Source: Streptomyces sp. NBC_00572 (lineage in GTDB: Bacteria > Actinomycetota > Actinomycetes > Streptomycetales > Streptomycetaceae). Taken from it: a DNA stretch of 64,000 bases. How positions within the stretch are numbered: position 1 is the first letter of the stretch; the number at the start of each line of letters is the position of its first letter. Below, piece after piece: positions 25,091 through 33,897 of the stretch. The stretch lies in contig NZ_JAPENX010000001.1 in assembly GCF_026341815.1 (NCBI RefSeq), positions 6,882,001-6,946,000 on the forward strand, given 5' to 3'. Under the pieces are notes generated by a model, which worked only from the letters and a program-made list of their open reading frames with translations, was not told the DNA's origin and searched no databases. The translations under genes were made by a program, and so were the position numbers.

Positions 25091-26497
25091 TCACACCGGC
25101 AGCAGGCGGCCGATCAGCGCCCCCAGCTGGCGGGCGTTCCGGCACGGGCGCATGTCGACGAGACCGGCGTAGGCCGGGGCCACCGAGTCGCCCGTGCCCC
25201 ACAGTGAGGGCTGCTCGGGGTTGAGCCAGTGGACCCGGCGCGCCCGGTCCCCGATCCGCTTCAGCGCCGCGAGGTTCGGATCGGAGCCGTTGGTGCGGGC
25301 GTCCCCGAGGACGAAGACCACCGTGCGCGGGCCCAGCGCCTCCACATACCGGTCGGCGAACTCGCCGAGCGCCGTCCCGTAGTCACTCTGCCCGTGCCAC
25401 CCGGTCAGCTCCGCCTCCGCCAGGATGCGGTCACCGAGCCCCGCCGGGTCGGCCGAGCCCCGGGCGATCAGCCCCGTCACCTCGTCCACCCGGTTGACGA
25501 AGGCGAAGACGCGTACCCGGCTGAACTGGTCGTGCAAGGCCTGCACCAGCAACATCGTGAACTGCGCGAAACCGGCCACCGACCCCGATACGTCGCACAA
25601 CAGGACCAGCTCGGGCCGTCGGGGAGGGCGCCGCCGCAGCACCGGCCGCACCGGCACGCCCCCGGTCGACAGCGAACTGCGCAGCGTGCGCCGCAGATCG
25701 ATCTCCCCACGCGACGCCCGGCAGCGCCGGGCCGCGAGCCGGGTGGCCAGCTTCCGCGCCAGCGGCCGTACCGTACGCCGCAACTCGTCCAGCTGCGCCC
25801 GCCCGGCCAGCAGGAAGTCCACGGAGTCCGCCGTCCCCGCGACCGCGCGGCGCGCGACCAGGTCCCGGCCCTGCCGTTCACTGACGCGCCGCCGGGCCTC
25901 GGTCCGCACCCGCTCGCGGAAGGCCTCGATACGGCGCCGGATCTCGTCGTCGAGGAGCCGCTCGGTGAACTCGGGGTCCTCCTGTCCGGGAGCCGCCCTC
26001 AGCCGCTCTCGTACGCGGGCGAGCAGCGTCTCGGGGCGCAGCCGGGAGAGGGTCTGATAGGAGGACCACCCGTCCGACTCGGGGCCGGAACCGAAGCCGC
26101 CGAAACCGCCCACCGCCTCGGCGGCCAGCCGGTCGAGGGCATTGCCGTCTCCGGCCGTGAGGGCCTCGGCGAGCCGGTCGCGCAGCGTTGCGAGATCGGC
26201 CGCGGTGTCCTCGTACGTCTCCGTCGCGGTGGTCCGGCCGAGAGGGAAGTACAGGTCGAAGACGCGATCGAACACCGGGCGCTGGCCCTCGCCGTGGAGC
26301 AGGGTCGCCGCGAGAGCCTCCCGGACCCGTTCCCGGTCCGTGAACCCGACCGCTTCGAGGGCGTGCCCGGCGTCCACGGTCTCGCCGGTTCCTATGCCGA
26401 AGCCGTGGGCGCGCAGCGCCGTCACGAGACCGGTGAGCCGCGCGGCGGTGGCTGCCGGTGCCGATGCCGGGGCCGTGGAGGCGTCCGTGGCGCTCAC
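25091..26497 (-). CDS. CoxE-like VWA-domain protein (second MoxR locus)
   Basis: A 468-residue protein with an N-terminal helical region and a C-terminal VWA domain (about 295-468). The MIDAS is LLCDVSGSVAGF (DVSGS at 302-306), followed by a SDYGTALGEF segment (Thr site) and VVFVLGDARTNGSDP. The middle has an Arg-rich stretch and a GEIDLRRTLRSSLSTGGVP motif, shared by CoxE-type proteins that assist metal-cofactor maturation with MoxR/CoxD ATPases. It starts at GTG 26497, overlapping the MoxR stop by GTGA, so the two are co-translated. No molybdenum hydroxylase gene is nearby. Confidence 0.87.
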   Translation of the reverse strand: MSATDASTAPASAPAATAARLTGLVTALRAHGFGIGTGETVDAGHALEAVGFTDRERVREALAATLLHGEGQRPVFDRVFDLYFPLGRTTATETYEDTAADLATLRDRLAEALTAGDGNALDRLAAEAVGGFGGFGSGPESDGWSSYQTLSRLRPETLLARVRERLRAAPGQEDPEFTERLLDDEIRRRIEAFRERVRTEARRRVSERQGRDLVARRAVAGTADSVDFLLAGRAQLDELRRTVRPLARKLATRLAARRCRASRGEIDLRRTLRSSLSTGGVPVRPVLRRRPPRRPELVLLCDVSGSVAGFAQFTMLLVQALHDQFSRVRVFAFVNRVDEVTGLIARGSADPAGLGDRILAEAELTGWHGQSDYGTALGEFADRYVEALGPRTVVFVLGDARTNGSDPNLAALKRIGDRARRVHWLNPEQPSLWGTGDSVAPAYAGLVDMRPCRNARQLGALIGRLLPV

Positions 26498-27363
26498 ACC
26501 GCGTCCAGATCGAGCTTGGCCGCGGCCTTCACGATGTCGTCCTGGTGCTTCAGCAGGACGCCCAGGGTCTCTCGTACGACCTGCTCGTCCAGCCGGTCCG
26601 CGCCGAGCGCCAGCAGGGTACGGGCCCAGTCGATCGTCTCCGAGACGGACGGCACCTTCCGCAGGTCCATCGCCCGCAGGGCTCCGACGACCCGCACCAC
26701 GGACGTGGCGAGCGCGGCATCGAGCCCGGGGACCTTGAGGGTGACGATCCGCCGCTCCAGCTCCTCCTCGGGGAAGCCGATGTGCAGGAAGAGGCAGCGC
26801 CGGCGCAGCGCCTCGGACAGCTCGCGGCTCGCGTTCGAGGTGAGCACGGTGAAGGGGCGCCGGGTCGCCGTGATCGTGCCGAGTTCGGGAACGGTGATCT
26901 GGAAATCGCTCAGGACCTCCAGGAGCAGGCCCTCCACCTCGACGTCGGCCTTGTCGGTCTCGTCGATCAGGAGCACGGTCGGCTGCTCGGAGCGGATCGC
27001 GGTGAGCAGCGGCCGGGGGAGCAGGAACTCCTCGCCGAAGATGTCCGTCCGCGTCTCGTCCCAGGACTCGCCCCGCCCGGCCGTGATCCGCAGCAGCTGC
27101 TTGGCGTGGTTCCACTCGTACAGCGCGCGGGATTCGTCGACGCCCTCGTAGCACTGCAGCCGGACCAGTCGCGCGCCCGTGACCTCGGTGACGGCCTTGG
27201 CGAGCTCCGTCTTGCCGACGCCCGCCGGGCCCTCGACGAGGAGCGGCTTGCCGAGGCGGTCGGCGAGGAAGACGGTGGTGGCGACGGCGGGTGACGCGAG
27301 GTAGCCGGTCGTGGCGAGCCGTTCGGCGACGTCGTCGACGGAGCTGAAGAAACCGGTCGTCAT
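26494..27363 (-). CDS. MoxR-type AAA+ ATPase (second locus)
   Basis: A 289-residue compact MoxR ATPase. Walker A GPAGVGKT (residues 45-52), Walker B VLLIDETDKAD (about 130-140), sensor-1 FTVLTSNASRELSEALRRRC, and a short C-terminal lid. The NACHHGQ-like CYEGVDESRALYEW and ETRTDIFGEEFLLPRPLL are conserved in this subgroup. The ATG at 27363 is preceded by a GGGGGGA. It pairs with the CoxE-like VWA gene (GTGA overlap), the standard MoxR-CoxE arrangement, and is shorter and more canonical than the other MoxR in this window. Confidence 0.9.
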   Translation of the reverse strand: MTTGFFSSVDDVAERLATTGYLASPAVATTVFLADRLGKPLLVEGPAGVGKTELAKAVTEVTGARLVRLQCYEGVDESRALYEWNHAKQLLRITAGRGESWDETRTDIFGEEFLLPRPLLTAIRSEQPTVLLIDETDKADVEVEGLLLEVLSDFQITVPELGTITATRRPFTVLTSNASRELSEALRRRCLFLHIGFPEEELERRIVTLKVPGLDAALATSVVRVVGALRAMDLRKVPSVSETIDWARTLLALGADRLDEQVVRETLGVLLKHQDDIVKAAAKLDLDAV

Positions 27364-27391
27364 GGCTGTCCCCCCGGGGAGCGGAATATCG

Positions 27392-27403
27392 TACTGGCCA
27401 GTA
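27392..27403. promoter_or_regulatory. 12-bp palindrome upstream of the MoxR-CoxE operon
   Basis: TACTGGCCAGTA, 29 bases before the MoxR ATG and 131 bases before the divergent phosphatase start. Position and symmetry suggest an operator, but no adjacent regulator gene exists. Confidence 0.3.
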
Positions 27404-27533
27404 GCCTCTGCTTGTACTTGATCAGATCGCGCACCGCCGCACAACCGCCCGGCGCCAGGTCCGTGCCGCGCGCGGGGCGCCGACCGCTGGTGCAATGGGG
27501 GGACCGGGTGGACCGCACGGCCGTGGAGGTGTC

Positions 27534-28757
27534 GTGGCGGAACGGGACGCGGAGCGGGAAGAGGCCCTCCTGACCAGGGTGCGGGCCATGGAGCAGGCGA
27601 TCGGCGAGATCGGCACGACGCTCGACGAGACGACCACCTGCCGCGAACTGGCGACCTTCGCCGCCCGACACCTGCGCTCCTCGGCGACGATCGATCTCCG
27701 GACGGAACCGGGCGCCCCCGCTCGACGCGCGGCCAGGGCGGACCCCGCCTCCGTGCCGGGTGAGCGCGCCGCGGGCATTCCCGTCACGCCGATCGCCCTC
27801 GGTGCCCCCGGCCCGTCCGGCCCCATCCCCGGCGGATCCGCCCCCACCCCTGGCGATCCCGCCGCCGGAGTCACCCACCAGCTCGTCCTCCCCCTCTCCG
27901 TCCACGACGAGGAACCGCTCGGGACGGTCACGCTCACCCGTGTCGGCGGTGCGCCCTTCTCCGGCGGCGACGCGGACCTTCTCCGGCATGCCGCCCGTCT
28001 CGCGGCCCGGCACCTCGGGCATGCGCGTCGTCTCGCCGCCACCGAGGACACCGCGCTCCACCTCCAGCGCGCCCTCGTCGCCGAGCCGGGCCGGCCGCAC
28101 CCCAACCTGGAGATCGCGGGCGGATACCTTCCCGCCGGGCCGCGCGCGCTCGTGGGCGGTGACTGGTTCGAGACCGTGCGGCTCCACTTCGGCCGCAGCC
28201 TCCTCGTCGTCGGCGACGTCATGGGCCACGGCCTCGACGCCGCCGTCGACATGAACGCCTACCGCACCGCACTGCGCGAGGTCGCCGCGACCGACCTGCC
28301 CCCGCACCGGGTCCTGCGGCACCTCGACTCCGTGGTCGCCGAGGACGACGCCCGTCGCCCCGCCACCGTTCTGCTCGTCCGGGTCGATCCGGCCCGGGGC
28401 ACCGCGACCTTCGCCGGCGCCGGGCACCTGCCGCCCGTGGTGTTCGCCGCGGACGGCTCGGCGGAGCTGGTCGACCTCCTCGTCGGCCCACCCCTCGGCA
28501 CCGGCGTCGGAGGCTATGAACCGCCCACCCGCCCACTCCGCCCCGGCGACACCCTGCTGCTCTTCACCGACGGACTCGTCGAACGGCGCGGCGAGGACAT
28601 CGACGTCTCCCTCGCCCGGCTCGCAGCCCTCCGGCTCCCTCCGGACTCCGGTCCCGATCAGGTCGTCGACGAGGTGCTCCGCCGGCTCGGCGCGCACGGC
28701 GCGGAGGACGACGTGGCCGTCCTCGCGGCCCGCATCCGTGTGCGCCCACCGCAGTGA
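27534..28757 (+). CDS. GAF-SpoIIE serine phosphatase
   Basis: A protein of about 407 residues. Residues 1-40 look coiled-coil (EREEALLTRVRAMEQAIGEI), then a GAF-like domain (about 20-165, with a Pro/Gly/Ala low-complexity insert) and a SpoIIE-type phosphatase domain (about 185-405). Metal-site landmarks: LVGGDWFETV, VVGDVMGHGLDAAVDM, LLLFTDGLVERR, AEDDVAVLAA. It should act on an anti-anti-sigma factor in response to a signal bound by GAF. GTG 27534 is chosen because GGAGGT lies just upstream; an ATG at 27495 lacks one. It is divergent from the MoxR-CoxE operon. Confidence 0.85.
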   Translation: MAERDAEREEALLTRVRAMEQAIGEIGTTLDETTTCRELATFAARHLRSSATIDLRTEPGAPARRAARADPASVPGERAAGIPVTPIALGAPGPSGPIPGGSAPTPGDPAAGVTHQLVLPLSVHDEEPLGTVTLTRVGGAPFSGGDADLLRHAARLAARHLGHARRLAATEDTALHLQRALVAEPGRPHPNLEIAGGYLPAGPRALVGGDWFETVRLHFGRSLLVVGDVMGHGLDAAVDMNAYRTALREVAATDLPPHRVLRHLDSVVAEDDARRPATVLLVRVDPARGTATFAGAGHLPPVVFAADGSAELVDLLVGPPLGTGVGGYEPPTRPLRPGDTLLLFTDGLVERRGEDIDVSLARLAALRLPPDSGPDQVVDEVLRRLGAHGAEDDVAVLAARIRVRPPQ

Positions 28758-28893
28758 CACGGGGTCACCTCCTCCCGGCACAGCGTCGTGACGGACGGTC
28801 ACACCACGCCCGTCTCCGACCTGTTTCGGCCCTGAGCGGGATTCTTCCGGCCGGACGCTTGTGCACGGCCCCCGGGCCCGTCACGCTCCTCGT

Positions 28894-29259
28894 ATGAACA
28901 CGGCCAGGCATGCCAGTGAACGTCTGATGAGCTGGCCCTCGCTGACCCCCGGCCGCGCCCATTGCGGCGCCGCGCTCGGACTGGGCACCGAGACGCAGGA
29001 AATCGTGCATTTCCACGGTGAACACGAAGCCGACGTCCACCTCACCCGCGCCATGATCGCGAAACTGCGCCCGGCCCTCCTCGGGTCGAGCGCCGTCCGC
29101 CTCCGCGCCGGATCGGGGTGGGTGACGGTCCGTCTCGACATGGGCTCGGACATCGACCTGCTCGCCACCCTGGTGAGCGCGGCCCTCCAGGCCAACGGCG
29201 TCCCCGATGTGGCCCCGGACGGCTGCACCCGCACCCGCCCGGTCACCGGGATCCGCTGA
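28894..29259 (+). CDS. Luciferase-like domain protein (DUF5519)
   Basis: A 121-residue protein. The pattern ALGLGTETQEIVHFHGEHEADVHLTRAMIAKL followed by LRAGSGWVTVRLDMGSDIDLLATLVSAALQAN closely fits the DUF5519 luciferase-family proteins of actinobacteria, small cytoplasmic proteins of unknown role. Key features are the FH(G/S)xxExDVHLT strand and the SGWVTVRLD strand. No ribosome binding site is visible at ATG 28894; an upstream GTG at 28861 would add 11 basic residues. It stands alone between the phosphatase and the thioesterase genes. Confidence 0.75.
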   Translation: MNTARHASERLMSWPSLTPGRAHCGAALGLGTETQEIVHFHGEHEADVHLTRAMIAKLRPALLGSSAVRLRAGSGWVTVRLDMGSDIDLLATLVSAALQANGVPDVAPDGCTRTRPVTGIR

Positions 29260-29283
29260 ACCGGGCCCACACGGAATCCGGTG

Positions 29284-29799
29284 CTACGCGCGCGTGCCCC
29301 CCGAACCCTCCGCCGGGACCGGGAACAGCATGCACGTGCTGGTCGCGTGGGCGAGCAGTCGGTCCTCCGCGTCGTACAGGCCCGCCTCCGCGAGCGCGGT
29401 CCGGCGCCCGCGCGAGATCACCGTGCCGATCGCCCGGATCTTGCCCGTGCCGGTCGTGATCGGCCGGAGGAAGCGGGTCGACAGGTCGAGCGAGGTGTAC
29501 GCCGTGCCCAGCGGGAGCGTCGAGTGGACCGCGCAGCCGGCCGCCGAGTCGAGGAGGGTCGCGTACACCCCGCCGTGCACACTGCCGATGGGGTTGTAGT
29601 GCTCCTCGCCCGGCTCGAAGGCGAACACGGCCCGCCCGTCCTCGACCTCCTCGAGACCGAAGCCGAGGAGCGCCGCGATCGGGGGTCCGGGGAGTCGTCC
29701 CGCCACCATCTCCCGCAGGAAGTCGAGGCCCGCCATCGTTCCGGCGGCCCGCGCGGTGGCCCCGGGGTCCTCCCACTCGACCGTGCGCGACCGCCCCAT
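29284..29799 (-). CDS. PaaI-family hotdog-fold thioesterase
   Basis: A 171-residue hotdog-fold protein. The active-site region EHYNPIGSVHGGVYATLLDSAAGCAVHS has the HGG motif and a following Asp, as in PaaI/YiiD-type acyl-CoA thioesterases. The second half keeps TSLDLSTRFLRPIT and GRRTALAEAGLYDAEDRLLAHATSTCML. It probably hydrolyses an acyl-CoA. ATG 29799 is preceded by GGAGAG five bases upstream. It is divergent from an HxlR regulator, which may control it through the TGACTGT palindrome between them. Confidence 0.88.
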   Translation of the reverse strand: MGRSRTVEWEDPGATARAAGTMAGLDFLREMVAGRLPGPPIAALLGFGLEEVEDGRAVFAFEPGEEHYNPIGSVHGGVYATLLDSAAGCAVHSTLPLGTAYTSLDLSTRFLRPITTGTGKIRAIGTVISRGRRTALAEAGLYDAEDRLLAHATSTCMLFPVPAEGSGGTRA

Positions 29800-29872
29800 G
29801 ACCACTCTCCGCCCGACGTGGCCGGCTGACTACCAGCTGGCTCTGTACGGCGAAGCTAGCTGTCCTGAAAGC

Positions 29873-29893
29873 TGACTGTCAACGGCACAGTCA
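29873..29893. promoter_or_regulatory. Operator in the thioesterase-HxlR intergenic region
   Basis: Perfect inverted repeat TGACTGT-N7-ACAGTCA, 19 bases before the HxlR ATG. A -10-like TACAGT (29899-29904) lies immediately downstream, so binding would block the HxlR promoter. The same transcript may be leaderless, with the ATG at 29912 about seven bases after the -10. Confidence 0.55.
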
Positions 29894-29911
29894 GGTGGCT
29901 ACAGTGTGACG

Positions 29912-30385
29912 ATGAAGTGGCTGGAGACGGACACGGAGAACTGCTCGGTCCGCCGCACCCTGGACCTCGTGGGCGAGAAGTGGACCCTGCTGATCCTGCG
30001 GGACGCGTTCAACGGCGTCCGCCGCTACGACGACTTCCGCCAGCACCTCGGGCTCTCGGAGGCCGTCCTCGCCGACCGCCTCCGCAAACTGGTCTCGGCC
30101 GGCGTGCTGCGGGCGGAGCCGTACCGAGAGCCCGGTGCACGGACCCGGTACGAGTACCGGCTCACCCCCAAGGGTGTCGACCTCTGGCCCGTACTTCTCG
30201 CCCTGAAGCAGTGGGGCGACGTCCATGCCGCAGACCCCGAGGGCTCGGCCCTCGACATCCGCCACTCCGGGTGCGGGGCCCCCGTACGCGTCGTCGTCCA
30301 GTGCGAGGGCGAGGAACGGGCCACCCTCGGCGCCCGAGACGTCACTGTCCGCCCCGGTCCCGGAGCGCGCCCGCTCCACCCGTGA
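29912..30385 (+). CDS. HxlR-family transcriptional regulator
   Basis: A 157-residue winged-helix regulator. It begins with the family pattern of CSVRRTLDLVGEKWTLLILRDAF (Cys near residue 11, then WTLLILR), followed by YDDFRQHLGLSEAVLADRLRKLVSAGVL and a wing RYEYRLTPKGVDLWPVLLAL. HxlR proteins often sense electrophiles or redox through the N-terminal Cys. ATG 29912 was chosen over GTG 29906 because the putative -10 lies seven bases upstream and no ribosome binding site is present. Divergent from a thioesterase gene, its probable target. Confidence 0.88.
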   Translation: MKWLETDTENCSVRRTLDLVGEKWTLLILRDAFNGVRRYDDFRQHLGLSEAVLADRLRKLVSAGVLRAEPYREPGARTRYEYRLTPKGVDLWPVLLALKQWGDVHAADPEGSALDIRHSGCGAPVRVVVQCEGEERATLGARDVTVRPGPGARPLHP

Positions 30386-30474
30386 CCTGGATACGTCCGC
30401 GGTCGCGGATGCGTTTCCGGCTGCGGATGCGTGACCGGGTAGGGGATGCGTGACCTGATACGGATGTTTGTCCG
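30382..30474. repeat. Short imperfect direct repeats upstream of the brkB-like gene
   Basis: GTGACCTGGATACG and GTGACCTGATACGG recur 65-70 bases apart, with two GCGGATGCGT and two GATGCGTGACC copies between. The segment lies between the HxlR stop and the BrkB start. Confidence 0.5.
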
Positions 30475-30536
30475 CCCGGCACCCGTTCGGCCGCACCCCT
30501 GCGATGGGCCGCCGCCCGGCGGGTACCGAACGAGGC

Positions 30537-31427
30537 ATGCCCTCCACACCCGGTCCGCCGCGCGACGGTGCCCCCACCGAACACGGCGCCGAACACGGCC
30601 ACTGGTTCCATCGACTCCACGTCCGCGTCCTCACCTCGCCCGTCGGGATCGCCTGGAACCGCGGCCGCGCCATGGAACTCATGCACCGCGCCATGGGCTT
30701 CGCGGCGCTCAGTCTGCTCACCCTCGTGCCGCTGCTCATCGTCGTCGCCGCCGCCGACCTCGCCAGCGGCCAGGGCTTCGCCCGCTGGCTCGTGCAGGGG
30801 CTGGGCGTCTCCGAGGTCTCCCAGGAGGAGGTCGAGCGGCTCTTCGGTCAGCCGGGACAAGCGCTGCAGCGCACCACCGCCTTCGGTCTCGCCGCCCTCG
30901 CCGCCTTCGGCGTCACCTTCGGATCCGCCGTACAGACCGGGTACGAGCGCGCATGGGACCTCCCCACGGCCCGCTGGCACACCATGTGGCGGCACGTCGT
31001 CTGGCTCGCCGTCCTGGTCGCCTGCCTCCTGCTCTTCGTCGCCAACCCCGCACCGGCCGACTCCCCGGCCGCGCTCACCGCTCTCGTCGCCCTCACCGAT
31101 GTCCTCGGCACGTTCTTCTTCTTCTGGTGGTCGCAGCGCTTCCTGCTCTGCGGACGCATCCGCTGGCGTGCCCTCGCCCCCGGAGCCGTACTGACCGCGC
31201 TCGGCCTGCTCGGGCTGCGGATCTTCTCCCAGCTCGTGTTCTCCCCGCTGATCGCCTCGAACGCGGTGACGTACGGCCAGTTCGGCACCGTCCTCGTCCT
31301 CCAGTCGTGGCTGGTCGGCGTCGGCTTCGTCGTCTACGGAGGCGCCCTCGTCGGCCGCCTGGTCCACGAGGACCTCGTCCGCCGCCGTCTGTACCGCGAC
31401 CGAGCGACGGCCGCAGGGCCTCACTGA
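30537..31427 (+). CDS. YihY/BrkB-family membrane protein
   Basis: A protein of about 296 residues with six hydrophobic helices. A cytoplasmic N-terminus is followed by the family segment AWNRGRAMELMHRAMGFAALSLLTLVPLLIVVAAA, then helices near residues 145-290 including WLAVLVACLLLFVAN and FFFFWWSQRFLLCGRIRWRAL. BrkB/YihY proteins are inner-membrane proteins of unclear function (some tied to serum resistance or transport). Start at ATG 30537; an upstream ATG at 30468 would add a basic 23-residue extension. GAGG lies only one base before this ATG, so the start is not firm. Confidence 0.82.
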   Translation: MPSTPGPPRDGAPTEHGAEHGHWFHRLHVRVLTSPVGIAWNRGRAMELMHRAMGFAALSLLTLVPLLIVVAAADLASGQGFARWLVQGLGVSEVSQEEVERLFGQPGQALQRTTAFGLAALAAFGVTFGSAVQTGYERAWDLPTARWHTMWRHVVWLAVLVACLLLFVANPAPADSPAALTALVALTDVLGTFFFFWWSQRFLLCGRIRWRALAPGAVLTALGLLGLRIFSQLVFSPLIASNAVTYGQFGTVLVLQSWLVGVGFVVYGGALVGRLVHEDLVRRRLYRDRATAAGPH

Positions 31428-31585
31428 CCGCACGCCCTCGGGCGCCGGCGGGCCGGCGGCACCCGGCCCGGCGCGGCGGGAAAGTGATCACACGATCCGG
31501 TGATCCGCCCGTGAGCGGCCCGGTGCCGTCCCCCGGACCGCTTGGATGAAGGTGATCCCATCGGCCCGTCGAAAGAGAGCCGCCC

Positions 31586-32095
31586 ATGGCGAACATCTGG
31601 CTGCCGCCCGTCGAGTACGTCGCGACCCTGCCGAGAGCGACGGCGTACGCCTGCCTCTACTTCACCGACACCCGTGGCCGCCCCTTCCAGCTGCGCGCCA
31701 GCTACCGCACCGAGCTGTGGCAGTGGCCCGGCGGGAACATGGACCCGGGGGAGACCCCCTGGGAGACGGCCGTCCGCGAGTGTCACGAGGAGACCGGGAT
31801 CACCTACACCGGCGAACCCCGGCTCCTCGGCACCCACTTCGTCACCGACCGGGGCGATGACTGGCCCGCCAACCACATCGGTTTCGTGTTCGACGGCGGC
31901 GAGCTGACGGACGAGCAGATCGCCGGCGTCGTCCTCGACCCGGAGGAGCACAGCGAGTACAGCCTGCGCACGCTCGACGAGTGGGAGCGGGAGATGGAGC
32001 CGCGCGAGTTCGCCCGCCTCGCCGAGACCGACCGGGCCCGCAGGACGGGCATCCCGCTGTACCTGGAGACCGGCCCCGAGGGTGACCGGATGTAG
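31586..32095 (+). CDS. NUDIX hydrolase
   Basis: A 169-residue pyrophosphohydrolase. The Nudix box runs about residues 49-72: GG-N-M-D-P-G-E at the start and RECHEETGI at the end, matching G-x5-E-x7-REUxEExGU. Strands RPFQLRASYRTELWQWP and WPANHIGFVFDGGELTDEQI flank it. The substrate (nucleotide, ADP-ribose or other) cannot be told. Start ATG 31586 has GAAAGAGAG upstream. A 20-bp terminator stem follows. Single gene. Confidence 0.9.
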   Translation: MANIWLPPVEYVATLPRATAYACLYFTDTRGRPFQLRASYRTELWQWPGGNMDPGETPWETAVRECHEETGITYTGEPRLLGTHFVTDRGDDWPANHIGFVFDGGELTDEQIAGVVLDPEEHSEYSLRTLDEWEREMEPREFARLAETDRARRTGIPLYLETGPEGDRM

Positions 32096-32099
32096 CGGT

Positions 32100-32143
32100 A
32101 CCGGGGGTGGGGGCCGTCCCTCCGGACGGCCCCCACCCCCGGT
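32100..32143. terminator. Strong bidirectional terminator
   Basis: A perfect 20-bp stem (ACCGGGGGTGGGGGCCGTCC with its complement) and a 4-base loop, between the convergent NUDIX and AMIN-like genes. Confidence 0.9.
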
Positions 32144-32151
32144 TCGGCCCT

Positions 32152-32691
32152 TCAGGCCCGGCAGCCCACGGGGTGGGCGATGTCGACCACGAAGCGCTCG
32201 GGGGAGTGCAACCGGAAGGTCTTGTACGCGGGCTTGGTGTCGAAGGCGGCTCCGATGGAGACCACGCCCTCGAAGTCGCCGGTGAGCGCGACCCCCTTGA
32301 GCGTGGGCAGAGAGATCTTCAGCAGCCGGGGTCCCTGGTAGACGGACTTTCCGGCGTCGTCGTGGGCGGCCGCGGGCGAGAGGCGGATCTCCAGGAAGTA
32401 CTTCCCCGCCAGTGGGACCTTCTGTCCCGAGCCGTCGTAGTACAGCGCGCCGGCCTGGTGCACGGTGACCGGGGGCACGGCACCCCGTATGTCGATCACG
32501 AGCCGGTCGAAGGTCGCGTGGCCGCCCCAGCGGGCGTTGACGACCAAGGCCGTGGACGGGGTCGCGGAACTCGTGGACGGGGCGTTCGCGGTGCCTGCCG
32601 GGGCTGTGGCGCCGGCCGGGATCGTGGCGCCGATTCCGGCGGTCAACAGGATTCCCGCGGCGACGGCCGCGAGGGTGTGACGGTGATGCAT
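32152..32691 (-). CDS. Secreted AMIN-like domain protein
   Basis: A 179-residue secreted protein. Signal peptide: HTLAAVAAGILLTAGIGATIPAG, with an Ala-rich cleavage region near residue 27-35. The mature part resembles the AMIN-like domain: WGGHATFDRLVIDIRGAVPPV, YLVHQAGALYYDGSG-like strand order, then FRLHSPERFVVDIAHP at the C-terminus. In actinobacteria this domain is found in small envelope proteins of unknown function. ATG 32691 has GGGGGA four bases upstream; an ATG at 32703 would add four residues. Confidence 0.75.
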   Translation of the reverse strand: MHHRHTLAAVAAGILLTAGIGATIPAGATAPAGTANAPSTSSATPSTALVVNARWGGHATFDRLVIDIRGAVPPVTVHQAGALYYDGSGQKVPLAGKYFLEIRLSPAAAHDDAGKSVYQGPRLLKISLPTLKGVALTGDFEGVVSIGAAFDTKPAYKTFRLHSPERFVVDIAHPVGCRA

Positions 32692-32900
32692 GACGTCCCC
32701 CATTTCTCCTGCTCCGGGGACAGTGGTGTCACTGACAGAGACATCCACCACAACCATACGGTTCCACCCGATATGGGGTAAAAGTTCCGCCGTCCCTGTG
32801 GGCGCCGGTCGGACTCCTCGCCGCCGTCGCCTCCCTGCTGCCGCTCGCCTGGATCCGGATACGGCCGTAACTCCTCGGCCGCTCAGTAGTTGACCCGGTC

Positions 32901-33116
32901 ATGAAGAAGCGCAGCATGCTCGCCATCGCCTCCCTCGCCGCAGGCGTCGTCACCGCCCTCATCACCCCTCCGCCGCAGGCCAGCGCCGCGGAGAGCCCGC
33001 TGGGCGGCGCGACCGGCCTCCTCCAGGAGGACCAGGGCGTCGAGACCGTCCTCCATGACACCGTCCAGGGCGCCGAAGGCACGCTCCCGGCCCCCGGGAC
33101 CGGTGGACTGCTCTGA
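32901..33116 (+). CDS. Small secreted peptide, unrecognised
   Basis: A 71-residue product with a signal peptide (MKKRSMLAIASLAAGVVTAL, Ala-rich cleavage near ASA at about 29). The mature 40 residues (ESPLGGATGLLQEDQGVETVL) are acidic and Gly/Leu-rich, with no Cys. I recognise no family. ATG 32901 lacks a Shine-Dalgarno sequence; the upstream segment has TTGACC at about 32889. It is a plausible real gene by signal-peptide shape and codon bias, but small. The cyclophilin gene follows 120 bases later. Confidence 0.6.
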   Translation: MKKRSMLAIASLAAGVVTALITPPPQASAAESPLGGATGLLQEDQGVETVLHDTVQGAEGTLPAPGTGGLL

Positions 33117-33239
33117 TCCGTGCCGTTCACGGCGACCGGTGCCCCGCGCCCCCGACGGGCCGCGGGGCACCGGCACGCCGTGACCCGGGAGGAGGCGGCC
33201 CGTGCGCGCGCCGTGCGTGAGTAATGACAGGATGTCCCC

Positions 33240-33737
33240 ATGAGCGACAACGTTTACTTCGACATCACCATCAACGACGAGCCCGCGGGCCGGATCACCT
33301 TCCAGCTGTTCGACGAGGTCGTCCCGAAGACGGCGCAGAACTTCCGCGAGCTCTGCACCGGCGAGCACGGCTTCGGTTACGCCGGCTCCCCGTTCCACCG
33401 CGTCATCCCGCAGTTCATGCTGCAGGGCGGCGACTTCACCCGTGGCAACGGCACCGGCGGCAAGAGCATCTACGGCGAGAAGTTCGCCGACGAGAACTTC
33501 AAGCTGAAGCACGACCGCCCGTTCCTGCTCTCGATGGCCAACGCCGGCCCGAACAGCAACGGCTCGCAGTTCTTCATCACCACGATCGTCACCGACTGGC
33601 TCGACGGCAAGCACGTCGTCTTCGGTGAGGTCGTCGAGGGCCAGGACCTGGTCAAGAAGATCGAGGGCCTCGGCTCCCGCTCCGGCGCCACCAGCGCCAC
33701 CATCAAGGTCTCCGAGTCCGGCATCGTGAAGGCCTGA
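33240..33737 (+). CDS. Cyclophilin-type peptidyl-prolyl isomerase
   Basis: A 165-residue cytoplasmic PPIase, close to the eukaryotic-like single-domain cyclophilins of actinobacteria. Motifs: GRITFQLFDEVVPKTAQNFRELCTG, SPFHRVIPQFMLQGGDFTRG (active-site R and the FMxQGGD), GPNSNGSQFFITTI and W(LDGKH)VVFGEVVEG. It accelerates cis-trans isomerisation of X-Pro bonds and may bind cyclosporin. ATG 33240 has AGGA upstream. A hairpin terminator follows. Confidence 0.93.
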   Translation: MSDNVYFDITINDEPAGRITFQLFDEVVPKTAQNFRELCTGEHGFGYAGSPFHRVIPQFMLQGGDFTRGNGTGGKSIYGEKFADENFKLKHDRPFLLSMANAGPNSNGSQFFITTIVTDWLDGKHVVFGEVVEGQDLVKKIEGLGSRSGATSATIKVSESGIVKA

Positions 33738-33756
33738 TCGCCTTCCCGAGCTGAGC

Positions 33757-33777
33757 CGAGGGCGCCGAGCGCCCTCG
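33757..33777 (+). terminator. Terminator after the cyclophilin gene
   Basis: Inverted repeat CGAGGGCGC / GCGCCCTCG with a 3-base loop, 20 bases past the stop codon. Confidence 0.6.
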
Positions 33778-33897
33778 CTCGACCCACCCGGCCGGGGCGG
33801 GGGACGCCGTCCGAGCGACGCGCGTCCCCGCCCTCGCCGAGGTGTCCCGTGGCCGGCGAAGACCTCCTTCACGAGGCTCGCTCCCGGGACCCGTACC